Of a stretch of DNA of 33,767 bases, positions 1 to 9,500 are shown piece by piece (the stretch's first letter is position 1; every line of letters begins with the position of its first letter). Origin of the DNA: an uncultured Lentisphaeria bacterium (GTDB lineage Bacteria; Verrucomicrobiota; Lentisphaeria; Victivallales; Victivallaceae). The notes beneath the pieces were generated by a model. It searched no databases and had not been told where the DNA came from. It saw nothing but the letters and a program-made list of their open reading frames with translations. The stretch covers positions 1 through 33,767 of the forward strand of contig CAIKZE010000474.1 of assembly GCA_903831825.1 (NCBI GenBank), written 5' to 3'. A program made the translations under genes and the position numbers.

Positions 1-2100
1 AGTAACAAAAAAATTACAGACAGGAAGAACTTTTCGCTGATTTTGGGCAGAAATACGGATGAAAAGTTTGTGATGTGCTCAGCAAGGAAACAATTTCCTA
101 CAGAAAATATGCTAAAACACTTTTCGGACAGGGTCGAGCTAAATAAACTTGGCTTATGGACTCAGGTGGACGCTGCCGGACAGCCGTTGCTGAAAGAGGA
201 CGGAATGCGCCTGGAAGCTGTAATCAATGGCAAGAATGTTCCGGTAATTGTCAACAGTTTCAGCTTCCCGGAAAAGAAATCTTCCCGTGTAAAGACCGAG
301 TCGGTTTTCAGCGCAGGCAGTTTGAGCGGCAAAACGGCGGCGGTCTGGGATTATGACGGCATGATGAAATGGACCATGACACTCAATCCATGCTCCGACA
401 AAATAGATTCGCTGAAACTGGTCATTCCGCTGGATGACGGCAAGATGCCTTTGTTCCACACCTGCACGGACGGCGTCCGCATAAATTATGCCGGAGCAAT
501 ACCGGCAGGCATGGGCAAAGTATGGGATGGCAATAAATGCAGCCGCAATTCGATAATCGGCTCTTACGTCCCTTATATCTGGCTTGGTGGCGAACTGCGC
601 GGTTTGAGCGTATTCGGCGAAAACGATAAGGGGTGGACGCTTTCGGAAAATGTGCCATGCCAGGAACTGGTCCGCCGGAACGGGACTCTTTATCTGATCA
701 TGAACCTTATCGCGGCGCCTGTTAAAATTGAAAAAGAACGTCAACTTACTATCGGTTTTGAGGCAACACCGGTCAAACCAATGCCGGAAAACTGGCGGAA
801 ATGGAATGCCTGGGCGTGGTATGGCAATGAACTTATCAAACAGTTTGAGTATAAAATAAGCTTCCTTGGAAGTTGTTATTATTGGGGATCGCCTTCACCC
901 TGCCTGGACCTTTATCCGCTGAACGGCGACATTACTTATTGGCAGGAAGTGGGGAACACCCGGAAAACCGGTAACATCAATAAAGAATTTATTGAAAAAT
1001 GGCTGAAAAACTACCGGTTACCCGGCAAACCCGGCGACAAAATATATGAAGAACAGAAACAGATTTACGCCAATAGTGTCAATTACTGTTTCCATGCGGT
1101 CGCAAACTCGCGAGATAAAATCCCGATGATGTTTTATACCAACGGACGCGGAGTCCGGTGGGATACTCCGGAAGGGCAGACTTTCGTTGACGAATGGAAC
1201 CGGCTGCCGTTTATTTCGCGCAAATTCGATTACCTTAGCGGCACGGCATACGATCTTGATCCCGCGGAAAGCTATCGGGACTACGCCATGTGGTGGTACA
1301 AAAAAATGTTTGACACCGGGGCTAACGACCTGATTTATTGGGACGATATATTCATGCAGTCGAATTTCAATCTGGTGGGATCCGAAGCATACCGGTTGGC
1401 GGACGGTTCGATTCAACCTGCCTCAGGCCTCTTCAATATGCGTGAACTGGTCCGGCGCGCCGCCATTCTGCAATCGGAATTAGGCAAACCGGCAAATAAC
1501 ATGGTACACATGACCAATACCGCCATCACTCCGATCTGCGCGTTTGCCAGAATGAATTATGACTGGGAAGACAATGCTGGATACAAGGATTTTCAAGACC
1601 GTTATACCCGTGAATATATCCGCGCAACCTCGATGGGCCGCCAGTTTGGAAATTTTCCGGTTGTACTGGCTCCGGTAAACGGCACCGCAGGACAATTTGC
1701 ATGGTGTGAACGCACCGCCACCGGCGTAATGCTGACTCATGAGTTGCGTTGGTCTTCCAGTTGGAAACATTACTGGCAAACGCTGAAATTACTCTATGAT
1801 TTTGGCTATGGAGATAAAGAGGTAAAAGTATATAATTACTGGGACAAGGAGTTTCCGCTTCGGATTGAAGCCATCGACAGTTCCTCTATTGTTCTTGCCA
1901 AAGACGGCCAGGCTATGATCATGGTGTGCGATTACAGCGACGGCGGCAAGGTGAAAATCATACCGGATTTGAAAAAAATCGGACTGAATCAGAATTTTAC
2001 CGCCAGCGATCTGGAAACCCATAAGAACTTGGAAGTGAATGACGGCGTAATCTCTTTATCCATGAAGAAGCATGATTATATTCTGATTTTGTTAAAATAA
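1..2100 (+). CDS. GH123/DUF6067-type glycosidase-like protein, 5' truncated
   Basis: The reading frame is open from the left edge to the TAA at 2098-2100, so the true start is probably outside the window; internal candidates are TTG 43 and ATG 73. The protein aligns along most of its length with the catalytic part of the 1569-aa protein at 6563: shared blocks include YDGMMK, DSLKLVIPL, PYIW-GG, a WGS/WGA-PC segment, TNGRG near residue 364, and Y-W/F-DD near residue 430. These blocks resemble the GH123 N-terminal/DUF6067 family, which includes beta-N-acetylgalactosaminidases; the adjacent DD pair is a candidate catalytic pair (inference). Compared with the 1569-aa relative it lacks the jelly-roll repeats and the nested insertion, so it shows the simple form of the fold. 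No signal peptide is visible, but the N-terminus is missing. A pseudopilin gene follows after 176 bp. Family membership rests on remembered motifs, not a search. Confidence 0.7.
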   Translation, partial: SNKKITDRKNFSLILGRNTDEKFVMCSARKQFPTENMLKHFSDRVELNKLGLWTQVDAAGQPLLKEDGMRLEAVINGKNVPVIVNSFSFPEKKSSRVKTESVFSAGSLSGKTAAVWDYDGMMKWTMTLNPCSDKIDSLKLVIPLDDGKMPLFHTCTDGVRINYAGAIPAGMGKVWDGNKCSRNSIIGSYVPYIWLGGELRGLSVFGENDKGWTLSENVPCQELVRRNGTLYLIMNLIAAPVKIEKERQLTIGFEATPVKPMPENWRKWNAWAWYGNELIKQFEYKISFLGSCYYWGSPSPCLDLYPLNGDITYWQEVGNTRKTGNINKEFIEKWLKNYRLPGKPGDKIYEEQKQIYANSVNYCFHAVANSRDKIPMMFYTNGRGVRWDTPEGQTFVDEWNRLPFISRKFDYLSGTAYDLDPAESYRDYAMWWYKKMFDTGANDLIYWDDIFMQSNFNLVGSEAYRLADGSIQPASGLFNMRELVRRAAILQSELGKPANNMVHMTNTAITPICAFARMNYDWEDNAGYKDFQDRYTREYIRATSMGRQFGNFPVVLAPVNGTAGQFAWCERTATGVMLTHELRWSSSWKHYWQTLKLLYDFGYGDKEVKVYNYWDKEFPLRIEAIDSSSIVLAKDGQAMIMVCDYSDGGKVKIIPDLKKIGLNQNFTASDLETHKNLEVNDGVISLSMKKHDYILILLK

Positions 2101-2129
2101 TCGTAACAATTTTGCGTCAAAAATGAAAT

Positions 2130-2229
2130 AAAATAGCGCCAATAGCGCGAAGGAGGATGAAAGCAATGGTAAAAGGATGGATTTTTAGAAAAATGATAAA
2201 CTATTGTCGGTGGTGGTAGGCAGGTTCAA
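2130..2229 (+). repeat. Leader module copy A (hairpin plus conserved blocks)
   Basis: Starts with AAAATAGCGCCAAT followed by a GCGC/GCGC mini-hairpin and GGAGG, matching the copy at 5074. Downstream it carries CTATTGTCG (2201-2209) and CAGGTTCAA (2221-2229), both also present in the same order in the copy before the GH36 gene (11551-11590). It lies in the 5' region of the pseudopilin gene at 2277. Confidence 0.5.
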
Positions 2230-2276
2230 GAGCAGAAAAAGGTCATTAAAAAAAACTTAATCAAAGGGGATGAAAA

Positions 2277-2900
2277 ATGAAACGCAAAAATTTTACACTC
2301 GTAGAACTCCTCATTGTGATCGGAATTATTGCCATTTTGGCAAGTTTACTCCTGCCGGCGTTAAGCAAGGCCAGAGATAAGGCAAAAAGCACTTTATGCC
2401 AAAATAATATGAAGCAACTCGGACAATACTTCACGTTTTATGCCGATGATAATGGCGGTTGCATGTTTACCTCGTTAGTAAATACCTCCATGTGGGCACA
2501 ATGGTGGTATTTGTCCGTAACATCTCCCAGATGTAACAATACCGTTCAAAAATTGATGCTGTGCCCATCTCGCAACCCGAATGTGGTGTCCAACATCTTC
2601 TCCAGCAATGGCTATGACTACGGCATGAACAATTATATCTTAAAATTTACCGCCGCCAATAATTGGGTATGGCCCCGTATACATCGGATCAAGACTCCTT
2701 CAATGAAAGCGTATCTGATGGACTCCAGTGGCAATTACCTGATTTCAACTGCTGCAACACCTGCTTTTCGTCACAGCAATAACACTACCAATACACTGTA
2801 TGTAGATGGTCATGTAACCAGTAATAATATGAACGGTTTTCCACTTGACTATACAAAGGCTCCATGGCTGGGAAACGATCGCGCCGATATGGGGTATTAA
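2277..2900 (+). CDS. Type II secretion pseudopilin-like protein (DUF1559-like)
   Basis: A 207-aa prepilin-like protein. The N-terminus is a short basic leader followed by [17 protein letters not shown]: Phe6 is the likely first mature residue, Glu10 is the conserved +5 Glu, and the hydrophobic helix covers about residues 7-26. The residue before the cleavage site is Asn, not the usual Gly, as I recall being common in Lentisphaerae. The C-terminus has a H-x(10)-DG variant (His166 to Asp177-Gly178, then HV) of the H-X9-DG motif. The start is supported by AAAGGGGATG upstream. Members of this family are thought to be processed by prepilin peptidase and to sit at the inner membrane or periplasm. 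It is located between a glycosidase-like gene and a secreted LamG-like gene, so a role in exporting or displaying those proteins is plausible but unproven. Confidence 0.88.
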   Translation: MKRKNFTLVELLIVIGIIAILASLLLPALSKARDKAKSTLCQNNMKQLGQYFTFYADDNGGCMFTSLVNTSMWAQWWYLSVTSPRCNNTVQKLMLCPSRNPNVVSNIFSSNGYDYGMNNYILKFTAANNWVWPRIHRIKTPSMKAYLMDSSGNYLISTAATPAFRHSNNTTNTLYVDGHVTSNNMNGFPLDYTKAPWLGNDRADMGY

Positions 2901-2997
2901 TCAGGAAAGAAGCAGCCTTTCTTAAAAAATTATTCAGAAACCAGATTCAACAGCCTAACTCAAATCATCGTCAAGCGATGAAAGGAAGAGCTACACA

Positions 2998-3765
2998 ATG
3001 AGTATGTCAAAAATACTGATTGGTTCAAGTTTACTTCTTGCCCTGAATATTGCAAGCCATGCCCAGGAGCTAGGGAACAATGTCAATCCCGTCCTCAGAA
3101 AACATGCGGAAAACATTACGTTTTATTTAAACTTCGATGAAGACAATCAACTTCCCGTCATGGCAAAAAGCCAGAAAAATATCAAGTCGCAAGAAGGCGT
3201 TGCGACTTTTGAAAAAGGCCTTTGGGGTAAGTGTCTGCGCACTGGCCATACAAATTATTATGCTGAAGGAAACCTGGACTTGTCTGCGCCGGGCACACTA
3301 ATTATGTGGGTGTCCCCGTGGAAGTGGAAGCAAACTGAAAAAGAAGATTATTTCTGGCCGTTTATGGCTGTCACGGATGCTTCGAAAATACAGTTGGGAC
3401 GGCAGGGCGGTGCATGGGGAAAAACCCGTATTTACGCTTACGTGACAGTATTCAACGGAAAAACCAATATCTATCACGGTATCGAAGGCGGCAGCGGCAA
3501 GAATTGGAAAAACGGCGAATGGCACATGCTGGTTCTGGCCTGGACCCCTGAAAATATCGCCATTTCAGTAGATGGCGGCAAACTGGCGGAGAAAGGTATT
3601 CCGCAACCGCTCGGTAACAAAACCGAATGGTTTTGCATTGGCGCCGCAGTTACAGAAAAACAAACACAGGTGCTCCAAGACGAAGTTATAATACTCAACA
3701 CGAAACTTAACGATGATGAAATAAAATCGCTTTATGAGGAAACTTTAAAAGCCGCGGGAAAATAA
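2998..3765 (+). CDS. Secreted LamG/concanavalin-like protein
   Basis: A 255-aa protein with a Sec signal peptide: basic/polar start, hydrophobic core at residues 6-19 and an S-H-A cleavage site after about residue 22. The rest reads as a single laminin-G-3/concanavalin-A-like jelly roll: an ENITFYLNFDED start near residue 38, the GTLIMWVSPWKW strand near residue 100, GEWHMLVLAWTPENIAISVDG near residue 175, and a closing QDEVIILNTKLNDDEIKSLYE segment. That closing segment is the typical end of LamG_3 domains, which usually bind or cleave carbohydrates. No catalytic motif is evident, so it probably binds sugar outside the cytoplasm. An AAAGGAAGAG ribosome binding site precedes the ATG. It follows the pseudopilin by 97 bp in the same orientation. 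Confidence 0.75.
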   Translation: MSMSKILIGSSLLLALNIASHAQELGNNVNPVLRKHAENITFYLNFDEDNQLPVMAKSQKNIKSQEGVATFEKGLWGKCLRTGHTNYYAEGNLDLSAPGTLIMWVSPWKWKQTEKEDYFWPFMAVTDASKIQLGRQGGAWGKTRIYAYVTVFNGKTNIYHGIEGGSGKNWKNGEWHMLVLAWTPENIAISVDGGKLAEKGIPQPLGNKTEWFCIGAAVTEKQTQVLQDEVIILNTKLNDDEIKSLYEETLKAAGK

Positions 3766-3907
3766 AATATTTAAGATGCTGATTCCATTGATTCTGAATG
3801 TATGGTTGGCTGGCAAGAACTAACATGGGAAAACGTAATAAGATCATAGGGTCAAAAAATTGCCCGCATGATTTATTTAAATAATATAAGAAAATGGGAA
3901 AAGATAT

Positions 3908-5065
3908 ATGTTGATATTATCGCCACGAGATCGCTCAAAACAGTTTACTAAAGGCGTCAAAGGCGTCGTCCCCCCCAATTGCGAGCCGGGCCCGTTGCTG
4001 GATACATACGAACGCTGGCTCCAGGAAGGACTTTCGCCTGATCTTGATCCGCGGCGTTATGACGAATGGTGTGAAGCATTCGGATTGGATTACTGGCCTC
4101 GTTCTATTGTTTATCGTTGCGGGAGCGCCTCGCTTTACGAGGAGACTATTCTGGAAGAGACCGCATCCACAGTGGTCAAGCGCCTTGCGAACGGAGCGAT
4201 TCGCGAGGAGAACAAAGGGAGCCATGGATGTATTCCCCATGAACTTCGTCCGGCAATTACCACGCATGCCGAATGGGAACGATACAAACAGTGGATGGCG
4301 CTTGAAACGCCGTTGCCCGTTGCGGACGATTCGCAAATACAGAAATTTCGCCAACTTTGCACGAATGAGACACAATGCTTGATAATGCTTGCGGCCGGCT
4401 CATTGGTCGGAGTTATTCGTGATCTTCTTGGATTTGAAGCCTTTGTGACAATGGTTTACGATGATCGTGATTGGCTTGACGACATGTTTGAGGCGTTTTG
4501 TCGCGCCGCGGAATGGCAAATAAGGGCATGTGGAGAAAATGGCATACAAATAGATGGCATCCACTTTTGGGAAGATATCTGTTACAAAAACGGCCCCATG
4601 ATGAATCCCTTGCATTTCCATGAGATGGTGGTTCCCCGCTATCGGAGGATAGCAAACCTGGCCGGACATTATGGATACGATAATATCGACGTTGACTCTG
4701 ATGGTGATATCACGGCGCTCATCGATGGATGGATTGAGGGAGAGGTTACCTCTTTTTGTCCGCTTGAAGTCCAGGCCGGTATGGATATCAACATTTTGCA
4801 GAGGAAATATTCAGGGAAAGTCATTTTTACAGGAGGGATTCATAAACATAGACTGACGGACGGTCCCGCCGCCATCGCCAAAGAGTTGGAACGTGTCCGT
4901 CCGGCTGTTGAACACGGCGGATACTCACCCATGCTGGATCATAACGTTCCTGCGGACGTCTCGCTCCAGAACTACGTGACATACTTGAAATTACGGCACG
5001 ACATTCTCGGACTGGGACATAATGGAACTGAACTTAACCGTCTTAAAAATCTTTACGGAATCTAG
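3908..5065 (+). CDS. Uroporphyrinogen decarboxylase (URO-D) family protein
   Basis: A 385-aa cytoplasmic protein without a signal peptide. The overall pattern matches the URO-D/MtaA-like TIM barrel: a DDRDWLDDMFEAF helix, the HFWEDICYKNGPMM segment at about residues 219-232, a DVDSDGD segment around 260, FTGGIHKHRL near 316, and a closing HGGYSPMLDHNVPADVS segment. Many Lentisphaerae and Planctomycetes have dozens of these proteins beside glycosidases. They are unlikely to be haem enzymes (no other haem gene is here), and may act on methylated or otherwise modified substrates, as the related MtaA/CmuA methyltransferases do; the substrate cannot be read from the sequence. The ATG is preceded by GGGAAAAG. 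Its cytoplasmic location contrasts with the secreted neighbours and suggests a late step in using the imported product. Confidence 0.8.
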   Translation: MLILSPRDRSKQFTKGVKGVVPPNCEPGPLLDTYERWLQEGLSPDLDPRRYDEWCEAFGLDYWPRSIVYRCGSASLYEETILEETASTVVKRLANGAIREENKGSHGCIPHELRPAITTHAEWERYKQWMALETPLPVADDSQIQKFRQLCTNETQCLIMLAAGSLVGVIRDLLGFEAFVTMVYDDRDWLDDMFEAFCRAAEWQIRACGENGIQIDGIHFWEDICYKNGPMMNPLHFHEMVVPRYRRIANLAGHYGYDNIDVDSDGDITALIDGWIEGEVTSFCPLEVQAGMDINILQRKYSGKVIFTGGIHKHRLTDGPAAIAKELERVRPAVEHGGYSPMLDHNVPADVSLQNYVTYLKLRHDILGLGHNGTELNRLKNLYGI

Positions 5066-5073
5066 AATCGGTT

Positions 5074-5202
5074 AAAATAGCGCCAATGGCGCGAAAGGAG
5101 GGCGAAAATTACCGGAAGAAATGGTGTTTTCAGTAAAACGGAGAACCATAGTCGAACATCAGACTACGGTTCGGCGGCAGATAAAAAAACGGGGAACTTT
5201 AG
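5074..5202 (+). repeat. Leader module copy B
   Basis: The most complete copy. It has AAAATA, then a perfect GCGCC-AAT-GGCGC hairpin (5080-5092) with GGAGG just after it. Next comes CCATAGTC (5146-5153), whose partner GACTACGG (5162-5169) pairs at seven of eight positions, and finally GGGGAACTTTAG (5191-5202). The 20 bases at 5146-5165 are identical to 17899-17918. It is upstream of the esterase-like gene whose ATG is at 5294. Confidence 0.65.
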
Positions 5203-5293
5203 CTAAATATACCTCACATAAGTTCATCAAAAAATATAAAAGTTTAGTCCCCAAAAGTTGGTGCGCCAAGCACGGCTAATACAGGAAAAAAAC

Positions 5294-6427
5294 ATGAAAA
5301 TATGGAATAAAGAAAAGTTGTATAAGGTTCCAAAGAGCTGGCCTGGAAAAGAATTTCAGGAACCTGGCGTCAAGTCTCTTTACTATGAAGGATTACCATA
5401 TAAAAGCAAACCAACTGAAGTTTACGCCTATTATGGTGTGCCTGAAGGCAAAATGCCGGAAGGCGGCTGCCCGGCGGTTGTGCTGGTTCACGGAGGCGGA
5501 GGCACAGCTTTTGCGCAATATGTTAAATGGTGGAATCAACATGGCTATGCCGCGATAGCAATGGACCTTGAAGGCCATTTGCCGGATCAGACTAAACAAA
5601 CTCAAGACCGCCCGGCTGTCGGCAGACCCGGTCCCAGTCAAGATAAGATGTGGGATGATATAGACAAACCTGTTGACGAACAGTGGTTTTATCATTGTAT
5701 CGCCCAGGTTGTGCTGGCGCATTCTTTGATCCGGTCTTTTCCTGAAGTAAATCCAGAAAAGACCGGGATTGTAGGAATTTCCTGGGGTGGAATTATCACC
5801 TGCTTGGCAATTGGGGTGGATGACCGTTTTAAATTCGCCGTTCCGGTCTATGGTTGTGTAGCTCTGGCTGATTCTGACGGAACTTTCGGTGACGGTTTAA
5901 AAAGGAAAACGCCTGAACATCTGAAACGTATTATGGAACTGTGGGAAGGCTCTGGATATCTGTCAAAGTCAAAAGTGCCAATTCTTTGGATTAACGGTAC
6001 TAATGATATACATTTCCCGCTGGACTCTTGGCAGAAATCCATTAACATGGTAAAAGGGCAGACTATGCAGCGCACAGAAATTCGCATGCCGCATGGGCAT
6101 GGCGGATTCATATCCGCCGAAGCGGTGATGTTTGCCGATGGAATCATAAAAGGCAATACTGAACTGCCCGTAATAGGAAAGATTAAACACAACGGAAATC
6201 AAGTATTGCTACAGGCTAAATGCGTAAAAAGAATAGTCAAGGCTGAGTTGTGTTATACGACAGATCAAGGCAAACATTCTGATCGTTTGTGGAAAACTAT
6301 TCCGGCGAATATTTACGATGAAACCATTTCCGCATCTCTGCCAGAAAGTTTTACGGCGTTTTTCTTTAACGTAACCAGTGAAGACAATTTAATGTTAAGT
6401 TCAAAATACATTGAGTTTACTAAATGA
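5294..6427 (+). CDS. Alpha/beta-hydrolase, acetyl-xylan-esterase/DLH-like
   Basis: A 377-aa protein from ATG 5294. I prefer this start because ACAGGAAA sits just upstream; a longer frame from 5258 would need a non-ATG start without a good ribosome binding site. The classical alpha/beta-hydrolase elements are visible: VLVHGGGG (oxyanion loop) near residue 60, G-I-S-W-G-G with the nucleophile Ser163, Asp238 in GTNDIHFPLD, and a His pair at 267/269 in PHGHGG. The order Ser-Asp-His and the spacing fit S9/DLH-type carbohydrate esterases that remove acetyl or other acyl groups. There is no signal peptide, so it would act on imported substrate. A small beta-rich C-terminal extension (about residues 290-377) follows the hydrolase core, as in some two-domain esterases. 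Substrate unknown. Confidence 0.8.
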   Translation: MKIWNKEKLYKVPKSWPGKEFQEPGVKSLYYEGLPYKSKPTEVYAYYGVPEGKMPEGGCPAVVLVHGGGGTAFAQYVKWWNQHGYAAIAMDLEGHLPDQTKQTQDRPAVGRPGPSQDKMWDDIDKPVDEQWFYHCIAQVVLAHSLIRSFPEVNPEKTGIVGISWGGIITCLAIGVDDRFKFAVPVYGCVALADSDGTFGDGLKRKTPEHLKRIMELWEGSGYLSKSKVPILWINGTNDIHFPLDSWQKSINMVKGQTMQRTEIRMPHGHGGFISAEAVMFADGIIKGNTELPVIGKIKHNGNQVLLQAKCVKRIVKAELCYTTDQGKHSDRLWKTIPANIYDETISASLPESFTAFFFNVTSEDNLMLSSKYIEFTK

Positions 6428-6562
6428 AAAAGAACGGTAAAATTTAGAATGGAAAAAATAAAATAGAAAACTGAAAGACTTTAATTTTCTGAATTTTTAC
6501 GAAAAATAATAACTTTATGAAACTAAACTGTTACCAAAAAACTATCAACAGGAGAACGGAAC

Positions 6563-9500
6563 ATGTTTATGCAATTTTCCCGGTGGGTAACGCTTGGAAT
6601 TCTCTCTGGCATTATCCTGCTTTGTGCCCATGGAGTACAAGCAAAGATTATTATTCAAGACGGTATGGAGGGTGTGACCATCAATCCTCTTATACCCTAT
6701 TACACGGATGGCGTCAATATGACATATACTCTGACCGCAAATAATCCCTCGCCCTTTACCTCCATGTCCTTCGGAACGAGCACGACCAGCGGATTGCTCT
6801 CCGACAACTCCACCACGCTGCACGCACCCTCGCTGCGCTGTTTTAACTTCACCGGGGTCAACGCCACCGATTGGGTACATCTGCAATTTGACTTCAGGCC
6901 GGTCTCCGGAGGTTTCACCCAATTTAACTTCTGGGCGGGAGAGAATACTTTCTTTCCGCTGGCCTGCGACTTGCGATTCTGCGGCTCCAGTCCGATCAAC
7001 CTCTCGGCCTACGGTCGTAAAAAGACCACCGATACGGCAACGAATATAGTTATCCCGAATATAACTTTCGGCGGAGACTATCTGGGCGATTGGTACCATG
7101 TGGATGTCCTGCTGCGCCCTTCCAGTTGGTCCGCCGCATATCGCACCTATGACATCACAGTGACACAGAACCATCGCGGCGTACTTACCACCGGTTCACT
7201 AATGGGCATTCTTCAGGAAGATGTGAATCCTATCGCGTACTTTTATATCGACGACTGGAGTGGTCCGCCGCCGACAGGAAGCATGCAGTTCGACAATCTT
7301 TTGTTGGAAACACTAAATCCAACCACTTTAGTTGATGACGGCGTATTTGAGAGTCCGCAGACTAACATCCTGTCCGCGGTGAATACCAGCGGCAATGCCA
7401 CCTATACCTCGACAACCAGTTGTTCAACAATTGCCAACCAGCATTTCACCACGGATACACTCGGAGGCGATCTCAACGATAATGACGCCGGGGAGGCGCT
7501 CTGCCTGACGCAAAACGCCGTGGGGCCGACGGTTACGGACTATGTGCATGCCCAGTTCGACTTCAAACCCGTTTCCGGAACCTACAGCCAGTGGTCCTTT
7601 GTGCTGGCCGATACTTTTACTTCGCCTTACGCCTTTGATTTGCGCTTCAACGGCGCCAGTCTGGCGGTATATGGACGCAAAAAGACCACAGACACGCCGG
7701 CGCTGATCAATATCCCTAATGTGACGGTGAGCACCAATAGCTGGTATCACGTTGACGTCACGCTGAAACCGGCCTGTCTGAATTGGAGCGATACCGGCGC
7801 GGACCGGCGCACTTATGATGTGCGCGTCACCCAGTACGATGGCACTACGACCACCATCGGCGAAATGACCGGCATGCTCAACGAAGACAGCGGTGCCATC
7901 AACTGCTTCCGCGTCTATTCCAGTACCGCTGCTTCCATCGGGCACATGTATGTGGACAATATCCAGATCGAGGCGTTGTCGTCTCTGGCTGCCGATACCG
8001 AGTTGCGTTACGGATACTTGCCGTCCTTTGGGGCCAATCCGGCGACCAACAGCACGTTGCGCACCTATGTCTTATCCCACCCGTCCTGCCTGCCCAACTG
8101 GCAAGTGCAGTTGATTAAAGTAAGCGACGGCTCGTCAGTGGCTTCCCAGACAGGCACATTCCCGTTTCCGGCGAACGGCCTGACGATGAATACACTTCCC
8201 AAACTGACCACCGGGACCAGCTATAAAGTGCGTCTTACCCTGACCGGCAACAGCGGCGCCAGCCAGGTAACTGAGAGTTCGCCGTTCACGCACACCGACT
8301 ATGCCTGGAAAAGTACCGCATTGGGCAACGATGACGTCATCATCCCGCCTTTCACCGCTATGGGAATGGATAACGGCGCCGGTACCGTGAGTACCGTGCT
8401 GCGCACACATACCATGAGCAACACAGGACTCTGGTCGCAGGTGTGCAGCGAGACCATCAACCTGTTGACCGGACCCATGCGGCTGGAAGTGGTCTCCAAT
8501 GGCGGCAGCCCCACCGTCGCAGCCGGCGCGCTGGGCGTCATGACTAAGAGCGCCAACTCAACCAGCGTCACCGGCTCGGCCACCTGGAGCGCGGGTCCAA
8601 TCAATAACGCAACAACAAATTTCACATATGACTACGACGGCATGATGAAAGTCACGGTGAATCTGCCGACGACCACCCAGAACGTGGACAGTCTTAAACT
8701 CATTATCCCGTTAAAGGATACGGAAGCTAAATACTACCACGAAGTTACCGATGAACTTCGCGACCACAAGGCTGCCGGTATTCCTGCCGGCAGCGGCTGG
8801 GTCTGGGATTCCTCCAGTTGCGCACGCACTGATTTGCCGGCGCCATTTGTGCCGTATATTTGGGTAGGCGGTCCTGAACGGGGCATCTGCTGGTTCGCGG
8901 AAAATGACAAGGACTGGATTGAAAACGGTACCAATCCTGTGTTGGAACTTGACCGCAATACGGGCGAGGTGGACTTGGTGGTGAAACTTATTAATCAGGC
9001 GCAAACCCAGCCGTTGACCCGTACGCGTTCTATAACCTTTGGCCTGATGGCCACCCCGGCCAAGCCGATGCCGAGCACGCCGATGTCCTGGCGCGCCTGG
9101 TGGCCCGCCGGAATGACCACGCAAAGCGGATTAAATTTCAAACTCGCAGGTTCCTGCTATTACTGGGGCGCACAGGCGCCATGTATCCAGTTCTACCCGG
9201 CATTTCGTAATAACGCCCTGTGGGACGAGTTCCAGAAATCGCGTCTCTTCGGCACACATTCGAGTACGTTCTTCAACAACACTAATGACTGTACCTGGAT
9301 GAACCAATTCAAATGTGACCCCAACACCTATAATACGGTTGAGGCGGATGGTACGGATCGGTTGACGAAATGTCGACAAGGCGTCAATTGGTCGTTCTCC
9401 AGTTTCGAAGCGGGGGGGTTCCGGAAAGTCATTAATACTGCCACTGTGGTACAGGATGGACTGGAGGGTACGCGCATACTACCGCTGACGGCTTATAATC

